Shown: positions 54,861 through 64,000 of the stretch, one piece after another
Layout of the letters: each line of letters begins with the position of its first letter
How positions within the stretch are numbered: position 1 is the stretch's first letter
NCBI GenBank assembly: GCA_037893245.1
Contig: JBAIAA010000445.1
Coordinates: 186,001 to 250,000 of the forward strand
Reading direction: 5' to 3'
Origin: Crossaster papposus
Taxonomy: Eukaryota; Echinodermata; Asteroidea; Velatida; Solasteridae
Length of the DNA stretch: 64,000 nt
Notes under the pieces: model-generated
The model's database searches: none
What the model was told of the DNA's origin: nothing
The model's input: the letters and a program-made list of their open reading frames with translations, nothing else
Translations under genes and position numbers: made by a program

Positions 54861-55306
54861 GTTCAGCTAGCGAGACCCCAAACAGAAACACAAATTAAAA
54901 AAACAAGAGCTGTTTCGCCAAGTATCAAACCTTTTTGTCACGATGACGTAATCGGGTATCATGTGATGTCAAATCAAGATGCAAATTTGAAGGCCCTATT
55001 TCTAATGAATTACAATTCCGATTGGGTTCAAACTTGGTATGTAGGTATATCGGAATGTGTTAAAGATACACATTGAGGTAACGTCACGATGACGCCATCG
55101 TGTGATTGATTATCATAATGATTTTATTAAGTTTTTGGATCTTTAAGCTCTTGGAATTACAGTTTCAGTAGATATCAGATTAAGATAGAAAGAATATGTT
55201 TTGTCATCGAATAAACTACTCCAGGGCCGATGTCGTCTATGGGACGCCGTAGGACGCTCTTTAGCGGCCACATGTTCCACCGACTCAAGCAGGACCGCGT
55301 TAGTAT

Positions 55307-56044
55307 TGTAACGAAACCCACCTGGGATCCGCCAGTAGACAACCAAACTCACAACAAAAATGAATGAAGAAATAAATTATATTTCCCAAAGCCACGTCTT
55401 TTGGTTTGTAATTATTATATACAATTTGTTTAGATAGTATGAATTTAAGCAGTATGGATTCAGTTTGAGATATGAAAAACAAATATATAATTGCGTGGCA
55501 TGTTATCCATGCTGGATAACATGCAAAGTTCCACTAAAATGAATACAACCTAACGCTACTAAAAACTTATACAATCCTAAAAGAATAAACAAGTGCGACT
55601 GAAAAGGGGTATGGGCACATAACTGCATGCAAATTAAACTTACGTGTACGACACATGAGGCCGGCAACCAAAGACGAAATACACACACGACACATACACA
55701 CACATGTCTCTCCTACAGCACCCAGTCACAAGTCCTTCATGATAAGTATTGTGACACAGTTTGTATACCGACTAGCCCTGTTGACTACAAAGCCAAGTCA
55801 GGTGAGGCAGATCTACAGATAATTGTATTGTTCGAGTAATTTGCATATAATTAGCTTAACAATTGGGTTAATCCTATTAACGATTACAAGCAACAATTGT
55901 GTATTTAGGTCAGTCCAGGCCAGTAAAAAAAAAAAGAAAAAGGGGCCAGTTGGCTGGTAAAAGAACAATCAGCTCGCACTATAGAAAAAGGAATTTCAAG
56001 CACATTGTGTTTACATACATGTAGGCCTACCTGGTTGTGTTACA
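55307..56044. mobile_element. 738-bp insertion with TGTAAC...GTTACA ends
   Basis: It interrupts the type I 3' flank (compare the continuous forms at about 3290 and 13860). The ends TGTAAC and GTTACA are inverted, as in a solo LTR, but only TAT is shared by both flanks, so the class is uncertain. A perfect 27-bp hairpin (12-nt arms, GCATGTTATCCA) lies at 55498-55524. The same insertion is at 61844-62867 in front of copy 9. Confidence 0.45.
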
Positions 56045-56218
56045 CTATGCTGGAAACTTAGCAGCTCCGATCAAGCAATCAACGCGGCGCCGCATGTACC
56101 CCTAGATGTTCTGAAACCTAAACACAGATCAACTCTCTAAATGTATAAAAGTGAACAGTTTACTCACAAAAAACTGAAATTTACTTTTTCAGAGTACAAA
56201 ACAGCTTTAAAAATGGGG

Positions 56219-56349
56219 AAAACCACTCGAGAAGCGTAATTAACTGTTCACTCTTTTGAGGAGCCATAATTATGAAGGACAGCTCTTTTATAGCTGTTCT
56301 TCATATGGTTCCTCAAAAGAGTGAGAATTTACTTTTTTGGAGTGGTTTT
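56219..56349. repeat. Hairpin element in 3' flank of copy 8
   Basis: Same family as 3451-3587. Arms AAAACCACTCGAGAAG and CTTTTTTGGAGTGGTTTT, inner pair GTTCACTCTTTTGAGGAGCC with GGTTCCTCAAAAGAGTGA. Confidence 0.65.
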
Positions 56350-56867
56350 CACTTTTTTTGAGTTGCCTTCACTCTGAAAAACTAAATTTCACTCTTGTTG
56401 GATTGGTTTTATAAGAGATTCACTCTTTTTGAGAGTGGGCTTTTTACTTTATACATTCAGAGAGGCAACTAGTTTGTAGACATCGGTTGGGTCGGGAACA
56501 AGACGAGTCTGAGCAGTTGCCAGCACCTCACACATCAAGGATAATAATCTCTGAGAGTTTAGGTTCACGATTCAGTGATAAATCTCGGCACGCACTTTAT
56601 GGTTAGCCTAATTAGCCCCATGCCAATATATGTTGTCTGTACGATCAATTAATCTCCGGCTACATCACCGTTGCCAAACTGCATGAACGAAGCCAAAGAC
56701 GAAGACGAAGCTGGGATTTAGAAAACGGCCTTAAATTGAAGTAGGGTAAGATGCCGTCTGATGACTCCCCCAGTTCGCATTTTCTTTCCGCTGAGGGGGT
56801 ACTTGTGCACAGAGCCCATGGAAGATGTAGTTTGGTTCAAGTAAGCAGCGGGGGCCTAGCAGGCAAG

Positions 56868-58784
56868 TCACATCCGCTGCAAGATCTTGACGGAATGTAA
56901 GCTTGCAACAACCACGTCGCCAGTGGGTGTATAGGCCATTTGTATCGGATTGTACAGCTTTTCGGCTACAGTTCCTACCATTAATCCATTTGGGTCGTAC
57001 TGCTGTATTGTTGCGGTTCCCCTGTCACCGAGATAAACAGCAACATTCAAGTAGCCGTTACTGTCACAAAAGATCCCAGTTGGACTCGCCGATTTTTTGT
57101 CCACAAGTGTATTGATACTAAACACCTCATTGCCCTTGAGGTCTACGCAGGAGAGGGTTTTATTTTCGTAGTTAGAAATGAACAGGCGCTCCATATTATC
57201 CATCGCTAAATAAAATGTCACATTTTCATTTGGAATGGTTGCTACTAACGAGCCATCAAGCAAATGCACATAAACAACTTTTCTGCCCCAGTCAGCCACA
57301 GCTAGTCGTTCTCCAGCTGCGTCTATCGCAATAGCGGTTAACTGACTTGCCTCTTCCTTAGAGGGTGTGAATTCGCGAATCAACTGAAGATTGTTGTCAA
57401 AAACCTTCACTTTCTTTTTGTCCGTGACAAAAAGCAGATCGTCTGAGGTGACAGCAATGCCCCGAGGAGCGTCCAGCTGATGACCGCTTTGAGCGGCCGA
57501 AGTTTTGAAACGTCCAGTGGAGGTAAATAGCGATAGTCGTTTCAGTGTTGGGTCTGTCACAGCAATGTCCCCGTTGTTAAAACATGCAACATTTCCGGCC
57601 AATTGGAATTCGCCGTCACCGTTTCCTTCCTTGCCGAACTCTTTCTTCACCTGCCACTTTTCTTTGAGCAATATCTTCCCAAGATTCTCATCACTGACGA
57701 CATCTTGACATTTGACGTCAATGAACGAAAGATCCACCTTTGCCGGTTCGCACCTGAGATCCTTCTGAAATTGCAAATTGTGCATCACCTTCGGTCTGAG
57801 TTCCAAGAGCTCGAAATCATCGACTTGACTCATCAAGTCGTTTACAGCCGTGACAACCTGATCGGCGCGTTTCATCTGGTCACGGTTGCGCATGAGCGCC
57901 TTTTCGTACTCGCTGTCTCTCTCCTGACCGATTTTGTCGACTTGTTCAGTGATTACCTTTGCTTTGCTTCTGATTTTAGCTATTTCTGCCTCGGCTTTAA
58001 AAAAAATATCACTGCAAGCCTGAGCCATTTTCGTTTTCAATCTATTCCGTGCATGTTTGATGGAGTCTTCGTTTGATGCAAATTGCTCTTTGCTTTTCTG
58101 GAACTTTTGCAAAATGTCCTTGACACTCTCACGGAATGATTTTATGGCATCCCCGATACCAATTAACTTATGTTCCGCTGTTCGATGCTCAGTTGCAACA
58201 CACATGCCGCAAATCAATGCATCACAAGTCTCACAGTGAAAGCATATGGCTTGATCACTATGTTTTCTACATGATTTTGGTGATGTGACAGTCTTGGTAA
58301 AATCTGTTCGTGAAGCCGTCGATTTGTCCAGGTCATTTACTGGAATGATGCGATGGTCTTTGGTGTACCTCAGAAATCCATGTGCCCCTTGGCATTTCTT
58401 GCAGATGTTCTCCTTGCAGTCAAGGCATCTTGACACGGCCTCGTTTCCTTCTTCGCAGGATTCACAAGTCGCACTAGTAGTAGTTACCTTTCCTAATAAC
58501 TGCTCTTGTTTGCTTATATCATCGACAAGAGATATCAGAAAGAAGCTAGAAGACAGACTCTGCACTCCTTCCTCAGGAACGCCCATCTCTCTCCTGCAGA
58601 CTGGACATGTTATCTTCGCCGCATCTGCGTTCTGTTTGCTCACCATCTCTCCCAGACAGTTCTGACAGAAGCTGTGAAGACAGTCTAGCATCTTAGGATC
58701 CTTGAATCGACAGAAGCAGATCGGACATTCCAAATGCCCCTGGCTGATCGTGTCCAATACGGTTAGGGCTGCAGCCTCCGCCAT
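56868..58784 (-). CDS. TRIM-NHL protein, copy 8
   Basis: Predicted 638 residues from MAEAAALTV to VKILQRM. RING complete (C20, C23, C35, H37, C40, C43, C60, C63), both B-boxes complete, coiled coil and six blades intact. The first ~150 residues and more than 2 kb of 5' flank are almost the same as copy 4. The last two to three blades match copy 1 best (TFYLAMDNMERLFISNYENK and LVDKKSASPTGIF). Unlike copy 4 it keeps the CRKHS segment of B-box 2. The ATG at 58784 has the same strong context. Confidence 0.92.
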   Translation of the reverse strand: MAEAAALTVLDTISQGHLECPICFCRFKDPKMLDCLHSFCQNCLGEMVSKQNADAAKITCPVCRREMGVPEEGVQSLSSSFFLISLVDDISKQEQLLGKVTTTSATCESCEEGNEAVSRCLDCKENICKKCQGAHGFLRYTKDHRIIPVNDLDKSTASRTDFTKTVTSPKSCRKHSDQAICFHCETCDALICGMCVATEHRTAEHKLIGIGDAIKSFRESVKDILQKFQKSKEQFASNEDSIKHARNRLKTKMAQACSDIFFKAEAEIAKIRSKAKVITEQVDKIGQERDSEYEKALMRNRDQMKRADQVVTAVNDLMSQVDDFELLELRPKVMHNLQFQKDLRCEPAKVDLSFIDVKCQDVVSDENLGKILLKEKWQVKKEFGKEGNGDGEFQLAGNVACFNNGDIAVTDPTLKRLSLFTSTGRFKTSAAQSGHQLDAPRGIAVTSDDLLFVTDKKKVKVFDNNLQLIREFTPSKEEASQLTAIAIDAAGERLAVADWGRKVVYVHLLDGSLVATIPNENVTFYLAMDNMERLFISNYENKTLSCVDLKGNEVFSINTLVDKKSASPTGIFCDSNGYLNVAVYLGDRGTATIQQYDPNGLMVGTVAEKLYNPIQMAYTPTGDVVVASLHSVKILQRM

Positions 58785-58796
58785 CGTGATTATGAT

Positions 58797-58818
58797 CTTA
58801 ACGAGAAAGAACAAAACA
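58797..58818 (-). other. Putative 3' splice site of a 5'-UTR intron, copy 8
   Basis: Identical to that of copy 4, 12 nt before the ATG. Confidence 0.5.
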
Positions 58819-58899
58819 ACTTAGGAATACTCAAAGTGTGCGACAGGAAGGGGGCGGGGGCTGAGGTTGGGAGGTACCATGGAGCTGTAAAATGGAGAA

Positions 58900-59060
58900 G
58901 GGTGCACACTCACCCTACATATAGGGCTGTAATTGGTTCTTGTCTTGTGTCTTATTTTGTTGCCATTATCTTATCTTGTCTTGTCGCCTGTAATGGTTAC
59001 AAGATTATAGACAAAAGAGAGTCAATAAACACAGCCTTATTTGTATGGCTAGGTACACAC
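58900..59060. mobile_element. Hairpin element A upstream of copy 8
   Basis: Nearly identical to 29868-30028. A right-half copy follows at about 59242-59328, as in the copy 4 flank. Confidence 0.65.
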
Positions 59061-59086
59061 TATGTCAGATTGATGAAGTGATATTT

Positions 59087-61020
59087 GCTTTATTTTTTCC
59101 ATGGTCAAAATGACACCTTTAAAATAAAAACATGACCGAGAAAGTGTCCATTAGTACCCGGAAATGGGTAGAGCAAATAATTATATATAGGTTCAGAATC
59201 AGGATCAATTAATCTGACCCAGAGTTTGTTCTACCAACATACTTGTCTTCTCGCTTGTAATGGCGACGAGATTATAGACAAAAGAGAGCCAATAAATACA
59301 GCCCTGTTTGTAGGGCTAGGTACACTAGGTTAACCTGATTATATTTGCTCTATCCTTTTCATGGTCAAAATGACACCTTCCAAGTAAAAACATGTTCATT
59401 TTGACTAAGAAAGCGACATTTTCTAGGTCGCAAAATTACCGAGAAAGTTTCAATTTTTACCCGGAAATGGGGAGAGCATAGTATGCGGAAACGGCGATGG
59501 TGTATAGTTACGGGCCTCTAGTTATGATTAAATAAATTTGAGTCACAGGTGTTTTTTTCAATCCTTGCACTCAAAATTATGATAAAACGTGTAATTAGCA
59601 CTAATTAAAGACCTTCTTAAGTGTACTTAGCACCAATTATATTGTTCTTAAGTATACAAATCCTATTCAGTACACGATAAACTTTCGACTCATGAAGAAA
59701 TTATGTTTGCACTCAAGATTATGAATAAATCAAATGTTAAGGGGTCTGTCAGGGGCTCCCCTCCACCCAACGCACCACTCGCCAAACTTAAGAAAACCCA
59801 TTTTGCAGTTGTCCCAGTCACCCTAACACATCCCACGCTTCAAACCTTTTTCATTAAACCTGGCTGGGCTCCCGGACTATGGCTTTATCAACCTATTTAG
59901 GGTTAGAGTGCACACAGGATTCTGAATATGAAATTATATTTGCTTCTATCTTTTTCATGTTCAAAATAACACTTATTTTTGACCGAGAAAGTGACATTTT
60001 TACCCGGAAATAGGTAGAGCAAACAGACTGCATTGTACATGTACATGTACATACAATACAATCACCCAAAAGCGAATCGTTCTTTTACGAATATCAGGCA
60101 TGTTTACTTTAAAATACTAACCTATTTCACTTATTAAAAAATCATTTACATTAATCTATTCAACTTGATGTACAATGTACTCACTTTTCAAGACTGATTC
60201 GTCATTTGGATGGGGTCTTCATCAGCCACAAATATTAAGCACCAGAAATCCCGCGGAAAAATAATGGCAAAACTACATGTACTTCGAACGGATAAGGCAA
60301 GGTGTGATCAAGCCTAGTACTGTAGTACTGCTTCACTCAACATCGAGGTGATAAAAGGGTTGTGTCGCACAAAATATTAACACATAAATTCTCTTTATTC
60401 AAGTTGAAGGTATTGGCCTACTTCCGCAGACGCCATTTGTCTGTGTATTTGTGCAACAATTGCGCAGCGTTCGAGGTGAAAAACCAATTGTATTTGTAGT
60501 TCCATGGGAAAAACCAGTTGCTATTTTTAACATTTTCTAGTTGAAAGTTTAGACGACTGGCTCTCCGCGTAAAACTGCGGAAGTTCATAATGGACAATAC
60601 ATATCTCTCCATATATGCAGGAAAGAATAATAATTATCCAAGGAAATATTCACAGAATTCATGTGCAATCGAGGTGTATTTAATTTGGATAATAGCTTTT
60701 TATGGCAAAGCATCTTTCCTCTCCACCTTTGAAAAGAGACGTGTTACAGGTAGAAAATGATGTAGAAAAATGTGTTTAAATTTAATAATCTAAAATTGAA
60801 ATGAGTTTGTGATAACAAATTATTATTTACAACTAGATGCTTCAAAAAAACGAGTTGATTTTTAAATACAATCAAGTTAAAATAAAGTTTAAAAACAGCT
60901 GTCGTGTACGTTGTTTTATTTAATAAAGTTTCAAAACCGTGATGATTTTTCAGATTTTTAAATGAATTTATCGCGTTACGCCGTCCGGCAATCGTTGGAA
61001 AATGATACAATACAATAATA
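59087..61020. repeat. 5' flank of copy 8, near-identical to that of copy 4
   Basis: Matches 30052-32760 except for the ~680-bp insertion there. Includes element B copies at about 59091-59180, 59340-59480 and 59938-60025. No gene. Confidence 0.65.
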
Positions 61021-61027
61021 GCCTATA

Positions 61028-61184
61028 AGTGACCCAGCACGAGTAAATGAGACACTTTGAGGCAAAATTGAAAATTGAAATTTTGATCTCATCATTTAAA
61101 GCTAAACAAGCTTTAGATGATGAAATCAAAATCTCAATTTTCATTTTTGCCTCAAAGTGTCTCATTTACTCGTGCTGGGTCACA
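61028..61184. mobile_element. 157-bp hairpin MITE with TA target duplication
   Basis: An almost perfect foldback: it begins AGTGACCCAGCACGAGTAAA and its other end, inverted, is TGTGACCCAGCACGAGTAAA. The arms exceed 60 nt around an AAGC-rich centre. TA flanks both ends (61026-61027, 61185-61186). Three paralogous sites in the window (near 12985, 32768 and 54428) are empty and carry a single TA. TA duplication fits Tc1/mariner-type mobilisation. Confidence 0.85.
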
Positions 61185-61447
61185 TATTATACCCTAATCC
61201 AAACACTAACGCTAACCCACATCTTTAACCCTAGTTTTTAAGTATTTTTTTATAAATAAAACAATATGTCGTGATTGTTTTGTGTGGATACCTACTGATC
61301 TATATAAATTATCCTGTGGGGACTTTTTGACTCCCATTGTCCCCATTGGGTTCAGGTCTCCACAGGGTACCGAAATCAGAAACCCAAACACCCATGTGTG
61401 TGAACACCTTCCATTGTGGACCCCCTACTGTCCTACAGCTAGCGAGA

Positions 61448-61464
61448 CCCCCCCCCCCCCCCCC
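61448..61464. repeat. Poly-C tract (17 nt)
   Basis: Homopolymer C followed by A. It sits in the place of the AGCTAGCGAGCC / GAGACC sequence common to the 3' flanks. Confidence 0.85.
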
Positions 61465-61843
61465 AAAAAAAAAGAAACACAAATTAACGAAAACAAGAGC
61501 TGTTTCGCCAAGTGTCAAACCTTTTTGTCACGATGACGTAATCGGGTATCATGTGATGCCAAATCAAGGTGTAAATTTGGAGGCCCTCTTTCTAATGAAT
61601 TACAAGTCCGATTGGGTTCAAACTTGGTATGCAGGTATATCGGGATGTGTTAAATATATAAATTGAGGTTTTTGGATCTTTAAGCTCTTGGAATTACAGT
61701 TTCAGTAGATATCAGATTAAGATGGAAAGAATATGTTTTGTCATCGAATAAATTACTCCAGGGCCGATGTCGTCTATGGGACGCCGTAGGACGCCGTCTA
61801 GCGGCCACATGTTCCACCGACCCAAGCAGGACCGCGTTAGTAT

Positions 61844-62867
61844 TGTAACGAAACCCACCTGGGATCCGCCAGTAGACAACCAAACTCACAACAAAAATGA
61901 ATGAAGAAATAAATTATATTTCCCAAAGCCACGTCTTTTGGTTTGTAATTATTATATACAATTTGTTTAGATAGTATGAATTTAAGCAGTATGGATTCAG
62001 TTTGAGAAATGAAAAACAAATATATAATTGCGTGGCATGTTATCCATGCTGGATAACATGCAAAGTTCCACTAAAATGAATACAACCTAACGCTACTAAA
62101 AACTTATACTGCATGTAAATTAAACTTACGTGTACGACACATGAGGCCGGCAACCAAAGACGAAATACACACACGACACAGACACACACGTGTCTCTCCT
62201 ACAGCACCCAGTCACAAGTCCTCAATGATAAGCATTGTGACACAGTTTATATACTGACTAGCCCTCTGTTGACTACAAAGCCAAGTCAGGTGAGGCAGAT
62301 CTACAGGCAATTGTATTGTTCGAGTAATTTACATATAATTAGCTTAACAATTGGGTTAATCCTATTAACGATTACAAGCAACAATTGTGTATTTAGGCCA
62401 GTCCAGGCCAGTAAGAAAAAGAACAAAAGGCCTGTTGGCTGGTAAAAGAACAATCAGCTTGCACTATAGAAAATGGAATTTTAAGCGCATTGTGGTGCGA
62501 AATACCGTACCCTCTGGAGACATGAACACAATGTGTACAATGGAGACAAAACGTCTCCGGAGGGTAAATTTCTATAGATGAATAGGTCTCCATTGGGAAT
62601 TTCACGAATTAGATTTTTGGATTTTGATTAAATTACTCAAAAACTAGGATTAGGATGTGGGTTAGGGTTAGTGTTTGGGTTAGGGTATAATATAGGGTAT
62701 ATTGGGTCGAAATTTCAACCCAGGAAAAAAATTATGGTTAAAATGGGAGCATTTTGAAAAACGTGCTCGACTTTCTAACCATTTTGTACACGAGAACAAA
62801 GCCATGTCTCCACAGTGATACAAAAATGCGAATACGTGTTTACATACATGTACCTGGTTGTGTTACA
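61844..62867. mobile_element. TGTAAC-ended insertion, second copy with a further insert
   Basis: Same flanks and ends as 55307-56044, so it was duplicated together with the gene unit. It lacks a short internal stretch (ATCCTAAAAGAATAAACAAG region). From about 62485 to 62836 it holds a copy of the GTCTCC-rich family (compare 890-1240). The 27-bp hairpin lies at 62035-62061. Confidence 0.45.
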
Positions 62868-63045
62868 CTATGCTGGAAACTTAGCAACTCCGATCAAGCA
62901 ATCAACGCGGCGCCGCATCGTACCCCTAGATGTTCTGAAACCTAAACACAGATAAACTCTCTAAATGTATAACAGTGAAAAGTTCACTCACAACAAAAAG
63001 TGAAATTTAATTTTTCAGAGCAAAAAAAACAACTTTTAAAAAAGG

Positions 63046-63172
63046 AAAATCACTCAAGAAGAGTAACTGTTCACTATTTCGAGGAGCCATAATTATGAAG
63101 GACAGCTCTGTTATAGTTGTTCTTCATATGGTTCCTCGGAAGAGTGAGAATTTACTCTTTTGGAGTGGTTTT
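63046..63172. repeat. Hairpin element in 3' flank of copy 9
   Basis: Same family as 3451-3587. The left arm has AAAATCACTC, the right arm GGAGTGGTTTT. Confidence 0.6.
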
Positions 63173-63581
63173 AACTTTTTTGGAGTTGCCTCTCTGAAAA
63201 ACTCAATTTCACTCTTGTTGGATTGGTTTTATAAGAGATTCACTCTTTTTGAGAGTGGTTTTTTTACTCTTATACATTCAGAGAGACAACTAGTTTGTAG
63301 ACATCGGATGGGTCGGGCACGAGACGAGTCTGAGCGGTTGCCACCTCCTCACACATCAAGGATAATAATCTCAGAGAGTTTAGGCCCCCGATTCTGTGAT
63401 AAATCTCGGTGCGCACTATATGGTTAGCTTATAGTTAGCCAAAGACGCAGACGAAGCAGACGAAGATGCCGTCTGATGACTCCCCCAGTTCGCATTTTCT
63501 TTCGGCTGAGGGGGTACTTGTGCACAGAGCCCATGGAAGATGTAGTTTGGTTCAAGTAAGCAGCGGGGTTTAGCAGGCAAT

Positions 63582-64000
63582 TCACATCCGCTGCAAGATC
63601 TTGATGGAATGTAGGTCTGCAACAACCACGCCACCAGTGGGTGTATAGGCCATTTCTAGCGGATTGTACAGCTTTTCTGCTCCACTTCCTACCAGTAATC
63701 CATTTGGGTCGTACTGTTGCATTTTTGAGTTTCCTCTTTCATTTTGATGAACAATTACATTAAAGTAGCCGTGACTGTCACAAAGGATCCCGGCAGGATT
63801 CGCAGGATTTTTGTCCACAAGTGTCTTGATACTAAACACCTCATTGCCCTTGAGGTCTACACAGGAGAGGGTTTTATTTTTGAAGTTAGGAATGAGCAGG
63901 CGCTCCATATTATCTATCGCTAAATATGTATCCACATTTTCATTTGGAATGGTTGCTACTAACGAGCCATCAAGCAAATGCACAGAAACAACTTTCCTGC
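63582..64000 (-). CDS. TRIM-NHL protein, copy 9 (3' end only)
   Basis: Open frame running off the window edge. The visible part reads from RKVVSVHLLDGSL to KILQRM, about 139 residues, covering the end of blade 3 and blades 4-6. Best match is copy 6 (LVDKNPANPAGILCDSHGYF). The blade-5 loop is its own (VHQNERGNSKMQQYD). No break is seen in the part present. The front of the gene lies outside the window. Confidence 0.85.
   Translation of the reverse strand, partial: RKVVSVHLLDGSLVATIPNENVDTYLAIDNMERLLIPNFKNKTLSCVDLKGNEVFSIKTLVDKNPANPAGILCDSHGYFNVIVHQNERGNSKMQQYDPNGLLVGSGAEKLYNPLEMAYTPTGGVVVADLHSIKILQRM

Noticed and set aside
62640-62700. Telomere-like TTAGGG repeats
   Set aside because: Only two or three imperfect units, shared with a dispersed repeat family at 1040 and 13000; not a telomere array.
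1-64000. CRISPR arrays, bacterial operons or phage modules
   Set aside because: The regularly spaced repeats have no unique spacers, and gene structure, splice signals and retroelements are eukaryotic.

Overview
This window is animal genomic DNA, not bacterial. It has low coding density, long AT-rich intergenic DNA full of short inverted-repeat elements, fragments of non-LTR and Penelope-like retroelements, GC-rich minisatellites and long poly-C tracts. The protein family and its style of expansion (single-exon TRIM-NHL genes in tandem) suggest a marine deuterostome invertebrate, with an echinoderm as best guess. The species cannot be fixed from the sequence alone.

The only convincing protein-coding content is one tandem array of nine TRIM-NHL copies, all on the minus strand. 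In + strand order they are: copy 1 (3982-5889), copy 2 (9777-11672), copy 3 (14651-16468, RING damaged), copy 4 (27851-29752, B-box 2 damaged), copy 5 (33673-35577), copy 6 (40020-41930), copy 7 (50960-52858, a mosaic pseudogene), copy 8 (56868-58784) and copy 9 (63582 to the window edge, only its 3' end present). Intact copies encode about 631-638 residues: a C3HC4 RING, two B-boxes, a coiled coil and a six-bladed NHL propeller, i.e. predicted RING E3 ubiquitin ligases. Each starts at a conserved MAEAA with a strong Kozak context. In most copies a pyrimidine tract plus AG lies 12-13 nt upstream, so the coding region looks like one exon preceded by a 5'-UTR intron.

The array appears to have a higher-order period of about 23.6 kb. 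Positions 1-840, 23770-24480 and 47250-48110 are homologous, and each starts a set of three genes (1-3, 4-6, 7-9). The first two sets end in an expanded region (16.5-25 kb and 42-49.6 kb) that holds Penelope-like remnants, a LINE fragment (first set only), a 17-19-bp-unit minisatellite and a 1.15-kb inverted-repeat element. Within sets, each gene normally has a ~150-bp hairpin element about 100-125 bp upstream of its ATG, and many have a second ~130-bp hairpin in the 3' flank. Mixed affinities between copies (for example copy 8, with a copy-4-like front and a copy-1-like end) point to gene conversion or unequal exchange.

The likely shared role of these genes, by family, is ubiquitin ligation with target recognition by the NHL propeller. 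A role in innate immunity is inference only. Intergenic sequence otherwise consists of repeats; no tRNA, rRNA, CRISPR or other gene could be supported.
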